NCBI GenBank assembly: GCA_007117665.1
Contig: SKGD01000042.1
Location: 1-36,763, forward strand
Length of the DNA: 36,763 nt
Source of the DNA: Alphaproteobacteria bacterium
GTDB lineage: Bacteria; Pseudomonadota; Alphaproteobacteria; Micavibrionales; Micavibrionaceae
Direction: 5' to 3'
The notes below the pieces were generated by a model. That model did no database searches. It was not told the origin of the DNA and was given only the letters and a program-made list of their open reading frames with translations. The position numbers and the translations under genes were made by a program. Positions 27,703-36,211 of this stretch are shown piece by piece. Numbering within the stretch: the first letter of the stretch is position 1; each line of letters begins with the position of its first letter.

Positions 27703-27739
27703 AGGTCAATAATCTTTTATTGACCTTTATCTTTTATCT
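27703..27739 (+). terminator. Terminator of the coiled-coil gene
   Basis: AGGTCAATAA (27703-27712) and TTATTGACCT (27717-27726) form a perfect 10-bp stem with a TCTT loop, followed by TTATCTTTTATCTTT. The stem is AT-rich but the T-rich tail is good. Confidence 0.75.
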
Positions 27740-27783
27740 TTGAATGAGGATAAACAGACTCATCGCTCATTTTCAGGTGCTTC

Positions 27784-28719
27784 ATGGGAAAAACAAAATT
27801 CTGCCAAGGTATTTCGGATCTTTCCGACAGCTATAACGCTTTCATTATCGACCAGTGGGGCGTGTTGCATAATGGCGAGCGCGCCTATGACGGGGTAGCG
27901 GATTGCCTGAGAGAGCTAAAAGAGCGCAAAAAGCACATCATTATATTGTCTAATTCCGGAAAGCGTGCGGAAGAAAATAAAGAGCGTCTCAAAAAACTGG
28001 GGATCGGCGCCAGCCTGTATGACGAGATTATCACATCCGGTGAAATCACGTGGCAGGGCTTGCAGGCGCAAAATGAAGGCGTTTTTGAAAATATTGGTAA
28101 AAAATGTTTTCTGATGAGCCGCGACGGCGATCTCTCGCTTATTGGCGGACTGGACGATATTACCGTGACACCGGATATCGAAGAGGCGGATTTTTTGCTG
28201 ATCAGCGGCAGTGACGCGCCGGAAAAAACGCTGGCCGATTATTATGAGCCTATTTTGAGAACCGCGATCAGGCGTCGTTTGAAAGCTGTGTGCGCAAACC
28301 CCGACAGTCGTATTCTGGTTGGTAGTAACTCGACCTTCGGGCCGGGAATGATCGCCCGCCGTTATCAGGATTTTGGCGGGGTTGTCCATTATATTGGTAA
28401 GCCGCACAAACCGATTTTCCAGTACTGTATCAGACAATTGCAAAAACAGGATATCTATCCGGGGCAAACTGTGATGGTCGGCGATACGATGGCACATGAC
28501 ATACTGGGGGCGGCCTCGATGGATATTGACACATGCCTTGTCAAAAACGGCCTGCATTACGGCTCGTTCAAAGGCTGTGCGTCGGCCTATGATGTTGACC
28601 GGGCATTAAATATTTTGGTGTTGCAACATAATAACGTCAGGCCAACCTATCTCGTTGACCGGATGAAATGGGGCAAAGCCTTGCCCGATCGCAAGCATAA
28701 AAAGCGCAAATCCGCATAG
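27784..28719 (+). CDS. HAD-superfamily class IIA hydrolase (TIGR01459 type)
   Basis: This 311-aa protein is a NagD-like HAD hydrolase of the group annotated as TIGR01459. Motif I is FIIDQWGVLHNG with the nucleophile Asp23; the position two residues later is Trp rather than the usual Asp, as in other members of this group. Motif II is ILSNSGKR, the lysine motif is YIGKPHKPIF, and motif IV is MVGDTMAHDILGA. The cap domain lies between. It is probably a cytosolic sugar or nucleotide phosphatase, substrate unknown. AGGTG sits five bases before the ATG. The C-terminus is Lys/Arg rich (KHKKRKSA). Confidence 0.9.
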   Translation: MGKTKFCQGISDLSDSYNAFIIDQWGVLHNGERAYDGVADCLRELKERKKHIIILSNSGKRAEENKERLKKLGIGASLYDEIITSGEITWQGLQAQNEGVFENIGKKCFLMSRDGDLSLIGGLDDITVTPDIEEADFLLISGSDAPEKTLADYYEPILRTAIRRRLKAVCANPDSRILVGSNSTFGPGMIARRYQDFGGVVHYIGKPHKPIFQYCIRQLQKQDIYPGQTVMVGDTMAHDILGAASMDIDTCLVKNGLHYGSFKGCASAYDVDRALNILVLQHNNVRPTYLVDRMKWGKALPDRKHKKRKSA

Positions 28720-28773
28720 CCTGCTTTTTTTTCTTCTATGCTTTGACAGCTGCTCTTCAAGGATTGTATTTCA

Positions 28774-29353
28774 ATGGCGCATTTTGAATCCGCCAAAGAC
28801 AAAATCATGATGGGCGCCGAGCGTAAATCTATGGTTATGACTGAAAATGAACGAAAGCTGACGGCGTATCATGAGGCCGGTCATGCGCTGGTTGCTGTTC
28901 ATCAGAAACATTCCGATCCGGTTCATAAAGCCACGATTATCCCGCGTGGACGTGCTTTGGGCATGGTGATGCGCCTGCCGGAAAAGGATTCGCTGAGTAT
29001 TAATACGGCACAGCTAAAAGCTAATCTGGCGGTTGCTTATGGCGGACGGCAGCCAGTTTTCAGCCGGAACGGCGGCGCTTATCGATGAGGAAGTCAAGCG
29101 AATCACAGCCGAAAGCGAAACGGAGGCAAAAAGAATCCTAAGCGAGCACCGCGATCAACTTGAGATCATTGCGCAGGCTTTGTTGAAATATGAAACGTTG
29201 AGCGGTGCCGAGATTGATGCTTTGTTGAGAGGCGAAGAGCTGCAACGCGAAGGGGCTGTCGATGATATGGCGGCGGCACGCCGCCTATTCCGGGGTAGTC
29301 TTATTCGCGGTCTTCCATCTCTTCGCGCATCGCACGGGGCAAAAGGATATTAA
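28774..29353 (+). pseudogene. Decayed ftsH remnant (protease-domain pieces)
   Basis: The first frame (28774-29088) encodes [38 protein letters not shown], the start of the FtsH peptidase domain including the zinc motif HEAGH, and continues to [12 protein letters not shown]. It then leaves the family pattern after AVAYGGR. The second frame, one base off (from about 29055), reads [56 protein letters not shown], the FtsH C-terminus. The membrane helices, the AAA+ ATPase domain and about 90 residues between the two pieces, including the third zinc ligand, are missing. It is therefore a non-functional duplicate, although AGGA precedes the first ATG and a 104-aa peptide could still be made. Its end overlaps the patatin gene. 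Confidence 0.88.
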
Positions 29354-30299
29354 TAGCGGAATTAATCTCCGGCATGGCGCGCTCGACGGCTTTTTCGCCT
29401 TCTTCGATCATTTCTTCGGCTTTTTCAAACTCCAAAAAGCCGATATGGCCGATCGCCGGCTTGATGTGGACATCAGGCGGATCGCCGGCCAGACGTGATC
29501 GCGTCAGACGATCCTGCATGATATTCAGTGCCGACACCATAACGCCGAACAGGCTGGGGTTGCTGCTTTCGCGCCGGAACAGCCGCTGGGTCAGAGTATT
29601 GCGCACCTTGCGCTGGTCTTCGGCCGGGACGTCATGTTCGTTAAAGACGTCAAACCCGGCAACGGTCTGATAGCTGTGCCCCGGCTTGGTTGCCTTGCCG
29701 ATCATGTCGGCATTCAAATCAACGGCGATTGTCATCCGCGACCCCATCGCAAGGCATGCGGAAACCGGAACCGGATTGACTAAAGCCCCGTCAACCAAAA
29801 GGCGATGATTAATTTCCACCGGCGGAAAAACACCGGGCAGGGCAAAAGACGCCCGCATCGCATCCATGAAGTTTCCTTTCCTGAGCCAGACCTCATGCCC
29901 GGTCGCAAGATCCGATGCGATGGCGATATAGGGATGTGGCAGATCTTCGATCAGCAGGTCAGAAAAATGCTCTTCCATCAGGCTGTTGAGGCGGCTTCCA
30001 CCGATCAGCCCGGCGCTGCGGACGCGAAAATCAAGATAGGAAAAAATTTTACGGCGGTTCAGTGATAATGCCCATTCTTCAAATTCATCCAGTTTTCCGG
30101 CCAGATAACACCCGCCAACCAGCGCCCCGATAGAGGTGCCGGACACGATTGTCGGGGTGATGCCGTGGCGGGCGAGCGCTCTCATCACGCCGATATGGGC
30201 AAAGCCTCGCGCCATACCGCTTCCCAAAGCGATTGCAATCGGTGGCGACAAATGTGGCTTATGTGCGGATGATGATTTTTGCTTCTTTGTCTTTGGCAT
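29301..30299 (-). CDS. Patatin-like phospholipase (RssA type)
   Basis: This 332-aa protein is a cytosolic patatin-family lipid acyl hydrolase. The oxyanion-hole motif is LGSGMARGFAHIGV (about residues 25-38), the nucleophile elbow GTSIG carries Ser56, and the catalytic Asp is in LLVDGALVNP (Asp170). ASFALPGVFPPV is the usual conserved loop. There is no signal peptide; the N-terminus is Lys/Ser rich. AAGGAG lies about ten bases before the ATG. It is convergent with the ftsH remnant and divergent from the ABC transporter gene, suggesting a separate promoter in the 30300-30515 gap. Confidence 0.92.
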   Translation of the reverse strand: MPKTKKQKSSSAHKPHLSPPIAIALGSGMARGFAHIGVMRALARHGITPTIVSGTSIGALVGGCYLAGKLDEFEEWALSLNRRKIFSYLDFRVRSAGLIGGSRLNSLMEEHFSDLLIEDLPHPYIAIASDLATGHEVWLRKGNFMDAMRASFALPGVFPPVEINHRLLVDGALVNPVPVSACLAMGSRMTIAVDLNADMIGKATKPGHSYQTVAGFDVFNEHDVPAEDQRKVRNTLTQRLFRRESSNPSLFGVMVSALNIMQDRLTRSRLAGDPPDVHIKPAIGHIGFLEFEKAEEMIEEGEKAVERAMPEINSAINILLPRAMREEMEDRE

Positions 30300-30353
30300 G
30301 TATGGTCATACTCCTTATAGAGGCAGAGTTCGTCACTTTTGAAGCGCTTGACG

Positions 30354-30378
30354 CTCTGCAAAGAGAGCTTTGCAAGAG
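30354..30378. repeat. Inverted repeat between patatin and ABC transporter genes
   Basis: TGCAAAG (30357-30363) and CTTTGCA (30368-30374) form a perfect 7-bp dyad around AGAG, extended by CTC/GAG with one bulged A to about ten pairs. No T run follows. It sits in a divergent promoter region and could be an operator or a leader hairpin. Confidence 0.45.
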
Positions 30379-30515
30379 AAGTCGAGGGATTGAAAGAATT
30401 CTGCCGCAGCAATAACTATGCTTTCGATTATTTTCATTGTATCTTTGCCGTTCGCATCCAACAAAACATTATGAGATCAATAGATCCTGATCCTTTAAGA
30501 TAATATCATAAAATC

Positions 30516-32318
30516 ATGAGTATTCAGACTGCAAATCTAACGAAGACGCTTGATTCATCGACCTGGCAGATGGTCAAACGGCTTGTGCGCGCTTATCTTC
30601 GGCCTTATCTCAGCCGTTTGTGGCTGGCGGTGTTTTTTATGCTGGTGGCGGCTGCGATGACGGCAGTGTTTGCATGGTTGATGGAGCCGGTGTTCGACAA
30701 GGTTCTGGTCGGGGGCGCTGAAAACCTGATCGTGCCTATGGGGCTGGCGGTGTTTGCGTGTTTCTTGCTGCGCGGTCTTGCGACTTACGCGCATAAGCTG
30801 ATCATGAACCAGATCGGTCAGCATATTGTCGGGGATATACAGCGTGATTTATGTGCCCGGCTTTTGATACTGGATATGGCTTTTTTCGTGCAAAACCCCA
30901 GCGGACAGCTTGTATCGCGCATCGTCAGCGATGTCACGGCTGTGCGCGGCGCGGTTTCAGACGTGCTGATGGGGGTCGGGCGCAATCTGATTACGCTGAT
31001 TTTCCTGATCGGGCTGATGTTTTATCAGGACTGGAAACTGGCGGTGATTGCCTTTATGGCTTTTCCGGCGGCGGCTGTCTTTGTCACATGGATCGGGCGC
31101 AGACTAAGAAAGATCAGTAAAAACGTACAGGCGGAAACAGCATCTTTGCTGGCTCTGCTGGTGCAGATTTTTCAGGGTGTCCGGCAGGTCAAGGCGTATG
31201 GCACGGAAGCATTTGAAAATCGCCGCGCATCAGACGCTATCGAGCGCGTCAGAAACCTGAATATAAAATCCATAAAGACAGCAACCTTATCCGCACCTTT
31301 TAATGAAACGCTGCTGGGGTTGGCGGTTGCCAGCCTGATTATCTATGGCGGCTTTCAGGTCAGCGCAGGCACGTTGAGCGTAGGGGTTTTGTCCTCTTTT
31401 ATAGCGGCCTTCGCGCTTGCTTATGAGCCAATGAAGCATCTGGCGAAGCTGAATAATACCTTGCAGATCGGTCTGGGCGCGGCGGAGCGTATTTTTGAAG
31501 TGATGGATCTTGAGCAAAATATTAAAAATAGCGACAAAGCTGTTGTTTTAAAGTCAGAAAATCCATCCATTATTTTTGATGGTGTGACTTTTTTCTATCA
31601 CCCTGATGAAGAACCGGCCTTGCAAAATATTTCATTTGTCGCCCCGGCCGGAATGGTGACGGCGCTGGTCGGCGCATCGGGCAGCGGCAAAACAACGATC
31701 ATGAACATGGTGCCGCGCCTTTATGATGCAACGAACGGGTCGGTTCATGTCGGTAGCCATGATGTGCGCGATGTAACGATTGAAAGCCTGCGCGCTCATA
31801 TTGCGCTGGTGTCTCAGGATGTCACGATTTTTGACGATACAATTCGCGCTAATATTGCTTATGGCATGGCACATATTGATGACGATGCGATTATAAATGC
31901 CGCGCGGACGGCGGCGGCGGATGATTTTATCAGGGACTTGCCGGACGGGTATGATACGCGGGTCGGGGAGCATGGCGTCAGGCTTTCGGGCGGCCAGAAG
32001 CAACGCATCGCCATTGCGCGCGCCGTGTTGCGCGATGCGCCGATTTTATTACTGGATGAGGCAACCTCCGCACTGGATAACGAATCCGAAAAAATTATCC
32101 AGCACTCTCTGGAAGCGCTGCAAAAAGGCCGGACGGTTCTGGTGATTGCTCATCGGCTTTCGACTGTACAAAAAGCTGACCAGATTATCGTCCTTGCCGG
32201 CGGGAAAATCGTTGAAACCGGCCAACATAAAGAGTTGATCGCCATGGATGGCGTTTATGCCCGCATGTATCGTGCCGGGATGGATGCAGGCAACAGTGAT
32301 GACATGGGGAAGGCATGA
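30516..32318 (+). CDS. ABC transporter, MsbA-like (permease fused to ATPase)
   Basis: This 600-aa half-transporter has an N-terminal six-helix ABC exporter domain (about 20-320) and a C-terminal nucleotide-binding domain. Walker A is GASGSGKTT near residue 385, the Q-loop SQDVTIFDDTIRANIAYG, signature LSGGQKQRIAIARA near 490 and Walker B ILLLDEATSALD near 511, followed by the IAHRLSTV switch. The organisation and LVSRIVSDVTAVRGAVSDV resemble MsbA and related lipid or lipid A flippases, but multidrug exporters look similar, so the substrate is uncertain. There is no strong ribosome site before the ATG. The stop overlaps the next gene as ATGA. Confidence 0.92.
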   Translation: MSIQTANLTKTLDSSTWQMVKRLVRAYLRPYLSRLWLAVFFMLVAAAMTAVFAWLMEPVFDKVLVGGAENLIVPMGLAVFACFLLRGLATYAHKLIMNQIGQHIVGDIQRDLCARLLILDMAFFVQNPSGQLVSRIVSDVTAVRGAVSDVLMGVGRNLITLIFLIGLMFYQDWKLAVIAFMAFPAAAVFVTWIGRRLRKISKNVQAETASLLALLVQIFQGVRQVKAYGTEAFENRRASDAIERVRNLNIKSIKTATLSAPFNETLLGLAVASLIIYGGFQVSAGTLSVGVLSSFIAAFALAYEPMKHLAKLNNTLQIGLGAAERIFEVMDLEQNIKNSDKAVVLKSENPSIIFDGVTFFYHPDEEPALQNISFVAPAGMVTALVGASGSGKTTIMNMVPRLYDATNGSVHVGSHDVRDVTIESLRAHIALVSQDVTIFDDTIRANIAYGMAHIDDDAIINAARTAAADDFIRDLPDGYDTRVGEHGVRLSGGQKQRIAIARAVLRDAPILLLDEATSALDNESEKIIQHSLEALQKGRTVLVIAHRLSTVQKADQIIVLAGGKIVETGQHKELIAMDGVYARMYRAGMDAGNSDDMGKA

Positions 32319-33148
32319 AAAACAAAAGGAAGAGCAGGGGGTTTTTGGTGGATTTTCTGATCGGTTTGGCGCTGATTTATCTCGGTGTCATGGTTTTTCT
32401 GTTTATAATCCAGCGCAGCCTTATGTATTTTCCCGAACAAACCCGCCCCGACCGCAACCTGTTTAACGCTCAAGATATGGAGATTATCAGCGTCCGGACG
32501 GAAGATGGTCTGGATCTGGAGGGATGGTACAAAGCGCCTGCGGATCCTGAGAAGCCTGTGATTGTAATGTTTCACGGCAATGCCATCCATATCGGCGCGC
32601 GGGCTTATAAAGCGCGCCTGTATATGAATGAAGGATATGGTTTTTTGTTGGCCGGTTATCGTGGTTATGGCGGGAATCCCGGAAAGCCGTTCGAAAAAGG
32701 ATTCTATAAAGATGCCCGTGCTTATTTGTCATGGGTAACCGAAACACAGGGATTCCAACAAGAAGACATCATATTGTACGGTGAATCTCTGGGCACCGGC
32801 ATTGTTATCGAGATGGCGTCAGGCGAATTCAGGGATGTCAGGGGGCTTATTCTGGAATCGCCTTATACCAGCTTTCTGGATCTGGCCAGACGAATCTATT
32901 TCTATCTTCCGGTCAGGCTGTTATTGCGAGACCGTTTTGACAATCTGTCGAAAATTTCCGATGTCAAAGCGCCACTTGTCTTTCTTCACGGGCAAAGAGA
33001 CATGGTTGTTCCTTATGAACAGGGGCGCGCGCTTTATGATGCCGCCAACCAGCCAAAGACCTTTATCACCATTAATGCAGCCGGGCATAACGACCTGTAT
33101 AATAGTGGCCGCATTAGCGAGGTTTTGAAAGCTCTCGAAAAAATCTGA
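32315..33148 (+). CDS. Membrane-anchored alpha/beta hydrolase (BEM46/YfhR-like)
   Basis: This 277-aa protein starts with a single membrane helix (about residues 12-32, LVDFLIGLALIYLGVMVFLFI), so the catalytic domain is probably periplasmic. The alpha/beta fold motifs are MFHGNAIHIGAR (oxyanion hole), LYGESLGTG with nucleophile Ser158, FLHGQRDMVVP (Asp) and NAAGHNDLY (His). It resembles BEM46/ABHD13-type hydrolases. Its ATG overlaps the ABC transporter stop by four bases, so the two are coupled. Substrate unknown; a lipid or ester handled together with the transporter is a guess. Confidence 0.88.
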   Translation: MKNKRKSRGFLVDFLIGLALIYLGVMVFLFIIQRSLMYFPEQTRPDRNLFNAQDMEIISVRTEDGLDLEGWYKAPADPEKPVIVMFHGNAIHIGARAYKARLYMNEGYGFLLAGYRGYGGNPGKPFEKGFYKDARAYLSWVTETQGFQQEDIILYGESLGTGIVIEMASGEFRDVRGLILESPYTSFLDLARRIYFYLPVRLLLRDRFDNLSKISDVKAPLVFLHGQRDMVVPYEQGRALYDAANQPKTFITINAAGHNDLYNSGRISEVLKALEKI

Positions 33149-33218
33149 ATTTTTTTGTTGCATTGCGATGCAAGCAGGCGCATAGATTTCCTGCTTATTG
33201 GTAAGAAGGAGTTTTTTC

Positions 33219-33722
33219 ATGCCTTGCAAATACGCAATGATCACCAATGTTATTTCTCTCAAGCCCGATATGGAGGCTGGTGAAGCCCTTGATGTGCTGC
33301 ACGATAACAAGATCCGGTGCGCGCCGGTTCTGGATCAGGACGGCAATCTTTTGGGTATGTTCAGTCTGGAAAATGTCCTGAAACATTTGCTGCCTGTCTC
33401 GGCGCGTATGGAAGATGGGTTGCGGCGGCTGGACTTTGTGGTTGGTGCAGCGCCGGGCATCGCAAAGCGCCTCAGAAAGCTGAGCTTGCTCAGGCTGGAA
33501 GATATCATGGATACGAAAATTGTCGTTCTGCACCCCGACACCCAGACATGGGAAGGAATCCGGCTTTTGGTGCGCTATGGCAGTCCGCTGCCGGTCGTTG
33601 AGGAAGGCAGCCGGAAATTATGCGGCCTGATGACCGAGCAATCAGCGCTCAACGAAATGAGCAAATCCCCGGAAGAGCTGGAAGCACGTGAGATTGAAGA
33701 CATAAAAAAAGGCGCTTCATAA
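33219..33722 (+). CDS. CBS-domain pair protein
   Basis: This 167-aa cytosolic protein consists of two CBS motifs: residues about 5-60 (MITNVISLKPDMEAGEALDVLHDNKIRCAPVLDQDGNLLGMFSLENVL) and about 100-155 (LEDIMDTKIVVLHPDTQTWEGIRLLVRYGSPLPVVEEGSRKLCGLMTEQSAL). A CBS pair normally binds adenine nucleotides such as AMP, ATP or SAM and regulates a partner. The track starts at a TTG seven codons earlier; GAAGGAG lies seven bases before the ATG at 33219, so I use that. It ends 82 bases before the transporter gene downstream, a possible regulated partner. Confidence 0.88.
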   Translation: MPCKYAMITNVISLKPDMEAGEALDVLHDNKIRCAPVLDQDGNLLGMFSLENVLKHLLPVSARMEDGLRRLDFVVGAAPGIAKRLRKLSLLRLEDIMDTKIVVLHPDTQTWEGIRLLVRYGSPLPVVEEGSRKLCGLMTEQSALNEMSKSPEELEAREIEDIKKGAS

Positions 33723-33804
33723 GCCTTTTCAGCAAACATTTCAAAAAACAAGCGATCATACGCACATTCTCCAAAGATAAAGAAGGTCAATAGAGGTTAT
33801 TATC

Positions 33805-35157
33805 ATGCACCATAGCGGCACAGGCGATTTTACGTCTCAGGTCTTTTTTGGTTGGGATCCGCTGATCACAGCCACTGTGATTTTGGTTATCTCCTATGTT
33901 TTCATCGTCAGCGAAAAGATAAACCGCGCTATTGTCGCGTTGCTGGGGGCGTCGCTCCTTGTTTTGCTGGGGGTTTTGAATCAGGAATTAATGGTGCAGG
34001 GGATCGATTTCAATACGATCTTCCTGCTGACCGGCATGATGGTGATTGTGGCGATCACCAAAGATACCGGGGTTTTCCAGTTTGTGGCGATCATGTCAGC
34101 CAAGCTTGTGCGCGCCAATCCGCGGCTGCTTTTGATCAGCCTGGCGGTGATTACAGCCTTCTTTTCGGCGCTTTTGGACAATGTGACGACGGTTTTGCTG
34201 GTTGTTCCGATCACACTTCTTTTGACAGAGCAGCTTAAGTTAAAAGCATATCCTTTTCTTTTTACACAGATTTTTGCATCTAATATTGGCGGCATGGCGA
34301 CGCTGGTTGGCGATCCGCCTAATATCCTGATCGGTTCGGCGATCGGATTCAGCTTTATGGATTTCGTTTATAATGTCGGGTTGGCGTCGTTGATCATATT
34401 TGTGATTACAACCGTGATTTTTGACTTTATATGGGGGCGCAAGCTGCAAACCTCGCTGCGGGCGCGAGCGCATTTGATGCGTTACAATCCTTATGAAGCG
34501 ATTGAAGACCTTGAATTGCTGGTTAAAAGTCTGGCTGTGATCGGCTTTGTGCTGTTCGGTTTTGTCTGGGGACATGGCCAAGGATGGGAGCCGGGGACAG
34601 TCGCGATGGCCGGCGCGGCGCTGTTATTATTGTTGAAATGCTATCGCTTTAGCCCTGAAGAGCAATCTCACAAGGTTCATGCGGCCTTTCAGGAAGTCGA
34701 ATGGGAAACGATCTTCTTCTTTATCGGCTTGTTTGTGATTGTTTACGGGGTCGAGCATACAGGGCTGCTGGAAATTCTGGCGCAGAAAATGCTCGATTTC
34801 ACCGGAGACGACCTGTTTCTGGCGGGGATGTTTATCCTGTGGTCGGCGGCGATTATTTCGGCAATCATTGATAATATCCCCTTTGTCGCCACGATGATCC
34901 CGCTGGTGCAGGCAACGGCGCCGGCCTTTGGCGGCGATGATATGATCGAACCGCTCTGGTGGTGTTTGTCTCTGGGGGCTTGTCTGGGGGGGAATGGGTC
35001 GCTGATTGGTGCCAGTGCTAACCTGATGGTTGCGAGCTTTGCCCAACGTGCCGGACAGCGTATGGTGTTTCTTGAATTTATGAAACTTGCCTTTCCGCTA
35101 ATGATTTTCACAACAATTATTGCTACGATCTACGCATGGCTGATGTTCTTCAGATAA
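33805..35157 (+). CDS. ArsB/NhaD-type ion transporter
   Basis: This 450-aa membrane protein has about 11-12 hydrophobic helices and belongs to the ion-transporter superfamily that includes ArsB, NhaD and the P protein. The repeated half-motifs are clear: FSALLDNVTTVLLVVPI with ASNIGGMATLVGDPPNILIG in the first half, and ISAIIDNIPFVATMIPL with GACLGGNGSLIGASANLMVA in the second. The cargo (sodium/proton, arsenite or an organic anion) cannot be read from the sequence; no arsenic genes are nearby. The DUF192 gene begins inside its 3' end, overlapping by 22 bases. Confidence 0.9.
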   Translation: MHHSGTGDFTSQVFFGWDPLITATVILVISYVFIVSEKINRAIVALLGASLLVLLGVLNQELMVQGIDFNTIFLLTGMMVIVAITKDTGVFQFVAIMSAKLVRANPRLLLISLAVITAFFSALLDNVTTVLLVVPITLLLTEQLKLKAYPFLFTQIFASNIGGMATLVGDPPNILIGSAIGFSFMDFVYNVGLASLIIFVITTVIFDFIWGRKLQTSLRARAHLMRYNPYEAIEDLELLVKSLAVIGFVLFGFVWGHGQGWEPGTVAMAGAALLLLLKCYRFSPEEQSHKVHAAFQEVEWETIFFFIGLFVIVYGVEHTGLLEILAQKMLDFTGDDLFLAGMFILWSAAIISAIIDNIPFVATMIPLVQATAPAFGGDDMIEPLWWCLSLGACLGGNGSLIGASANLMVASFAQRAGQRMVFLEFMKLAFPLMIFTTIIATIYAWLMFFR

Positions 35158-35672
35158 AGCTGCTCTCGGCACGGTTCCTTTTACTGTGCTGTGCGGCGCT
35201 TATTCTGCTTTCCTCCGGGTGCAGGGCGGATGATGATGACAACGGCGCGCCGGATGCCGGGCTAAACCCTGTGCGCCAGACAGCGCCTTTGCATATCCGC
35301 TCGGCGGATGGTGACCGGACGCATCGGTTTGACGTTGAGATCGCCCGGACACCCGCGCATCTCCAAATGGGGCTGATGTATCGCCGCGAGATGCCCGATA
35401 ATCACGGCATGCTTTTTGTGTTCGCAGACAATGCCGAGCGCCGCTTTTGGATGAAAAACACCTTTATTCCGCTGGATATGGTATTTATCCGTGAAGACGG
35501 CATTATCCATCATATTCACGCCAATGCAATTCCACATGATTTGACAGGCGTGCCATCCAACGGGCCGGTGCGGGCGGTGCTCGAAATTAACGGTGGCATG
35601 GCGGAAAAGCTCTCCATTCGTGCGGGTGATAAAGTTTTTCACGATTTTTTTGGCAATTCGCTTGCCGAATAG
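35136..35672 (+). CDS. DUF192 lipoprotein
   Basis: This 178-aa protein has a signal sequence (LLSARFLLLCCAALILLSSGC) ending in a lipobox LSSGC, so it is probably lipid-anchored at the periplasmic side; Cys29 would be modified. The rest is a DUF192 domain: IARTPAHLQMGLMYRREMPDNHGMLFVF, then RRFWMKNTFIPLDMVFI and AVLEINGGMAEKLSIRAGDKV. The biochemical role of DUF192 is not known to me. It overlaps the transporter gene by 22 bases, suggesting co-translation, and is followed by the tRNA-Pro gene. Confidence 0.9.
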   Translation: MADVLQIKLLSARFLLLCCAALILLSSGCRADDDDNGAPDAGLNPVRQTAPLHIRSADGDRTHRFDVEIARTPAHLQMGLMYRREMPDNHGMLFVFADNAERRFWMKNTFIPLDMVFIREDGIIHHIHANAIPHDLTGVPSNGPVRAVLEINGGMAEKLSIRAGDKVFHDFFGNSLAE

Positions 35673-35688
35673 CCGATATTTGTATAAG
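35662..35688 (+). promoter_or_regulatory. Possible promoter of tRNA-Pro
   Basis: TTGCCG (35662-35667) and TATAAG (35683-35688) are separated by 15 bp, slightly short, with the tRNA beginning 17 bp after the -10. The -35 overlaps the end of the DUF192 gene. Confidence 0.35.
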
Positions 35689-35705
35689 ACAAAACAACAC
35701 CGGAA

Positions 35706-35782
35706 CGGGGTGTAGCGCAGCCTGGTAGCGCGCCTGCTTTGGGAGCAGGATGTCGGGAGTTCGAATCTCTCCACCCCGACCA
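35706..35782 (+). tRNA. tRNA-Pro (anticodon UGG)
   Basis: The 77-nt sequence folds as a full cloverleaf. The acceptor stem is CGGGGTG with CACCCCG, the D arm contains GTAGCGCAGCCTGGTAGC, the anticodon stem CCTGC/GCAGG holds the loop TTTGGGA (anticodon TGG), and the T arm has GTTCGAATC. The CCA end is encoded. UGG reads CCA and, with wobble, other proline codons. Confidence 0.97.
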
Positions 35783-35865
35783 TCTCTTTTTTTCAGGAAA
35801 AAATCAGGTATAATCAGGTCAGGCAGGCCAGCCAGCCGGGACAGTCTTTATCAAAAGGTGATGTT

Positions 35866-36162
35866 ATGAAGGTTTATATATCACAGCCATCCAAAAGCGC
35901 GATGCAATCGGGGCGCCGCAAAAAACAGGCATGGATCATGGAATATGAGTCCCCCAGCGCCCGCCGGCCGGATCCGCTGATGGGTTGGACATCATCCGCC
36001 GATACGCTGAATCAGGTGCGCCTGACCTTTGATACGCTGGATGCGGCGCTGGAGTTCGCCGGCACAAAAGGCTGGGAGGCTGTCTTGCTGCCCGCTCATC
36101 AACGTAAAATCACGCCGCGAAACTATACGGATAATTTTCGCTACGTACCGCCACAGGAATAA
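35866..36162 (+). CDS. NDUFS4-like complex I accessory subunit
   Basis: This 98-aa protein matches the ETC complex I subunit conserved region (mitochondrial NDUFS4, 18-kDa subunit). Conserved parts are YISQPSKSAMQSGRRKKQAW, DPLMGWTSSADTLNQVRLTF and the C-terminal NYTDNFRYVPP. In Alphaproteobacteria this accessory subunit of NADH:ubiquinone oxidoreductase is usually encoded away from the nuo operon, as here between two tRNA genes. Its presence supports the class assignment. The ATG is preceded by AAAAGGTGAT with AGGTG about five bases away. Confidence 0.93.
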   Translation: MKVYISQPSKSAMQSGRRKKQAWIMEYESPSARRPDPLMGWTSSADTLNQVRLTFDTLDAALEFAGTKGWEAVLLPAHQRKITPRNYTDNFRYVPPQE

Positions 36163-36166
36163 GCGC

Positions 36167-36195
36167 TTGATTCAGGCCGTGCTTTTGAATAAAAC
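36167..36195 (+). promoter_or_regulatory. Possible promoter of tRNA-Arg
   Basis: TTGATT (36167-36172) and TAAAAC (36190-36195) are separated by exactly 17 bp, and the tRNA starts 16 bp after the -10. Spacing and position fit a sigma-70 type promoter. Confidence 0.45.
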
Positions 36196-36211
36196 AGGCG
36201 GATATTCTCGT

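Noticed and set aside
27846-27860. Trp in place of the second Asp of HAD motif I (DQWG)
   Set aside because: It looks like a lost catalytic residue, but DxWG is the normal form in the TIGR01459 group, so it is not a sign of inactivation.
35262-35783. Minus-strand ORF ending over tRNA-Pro (VERFELPTSCSQSRRATRLRYTPF)
   Set aside because: This peptide pattern is the usual antisense translation of a tRNA gene; the rest is the shadow of the DUF192 gene.
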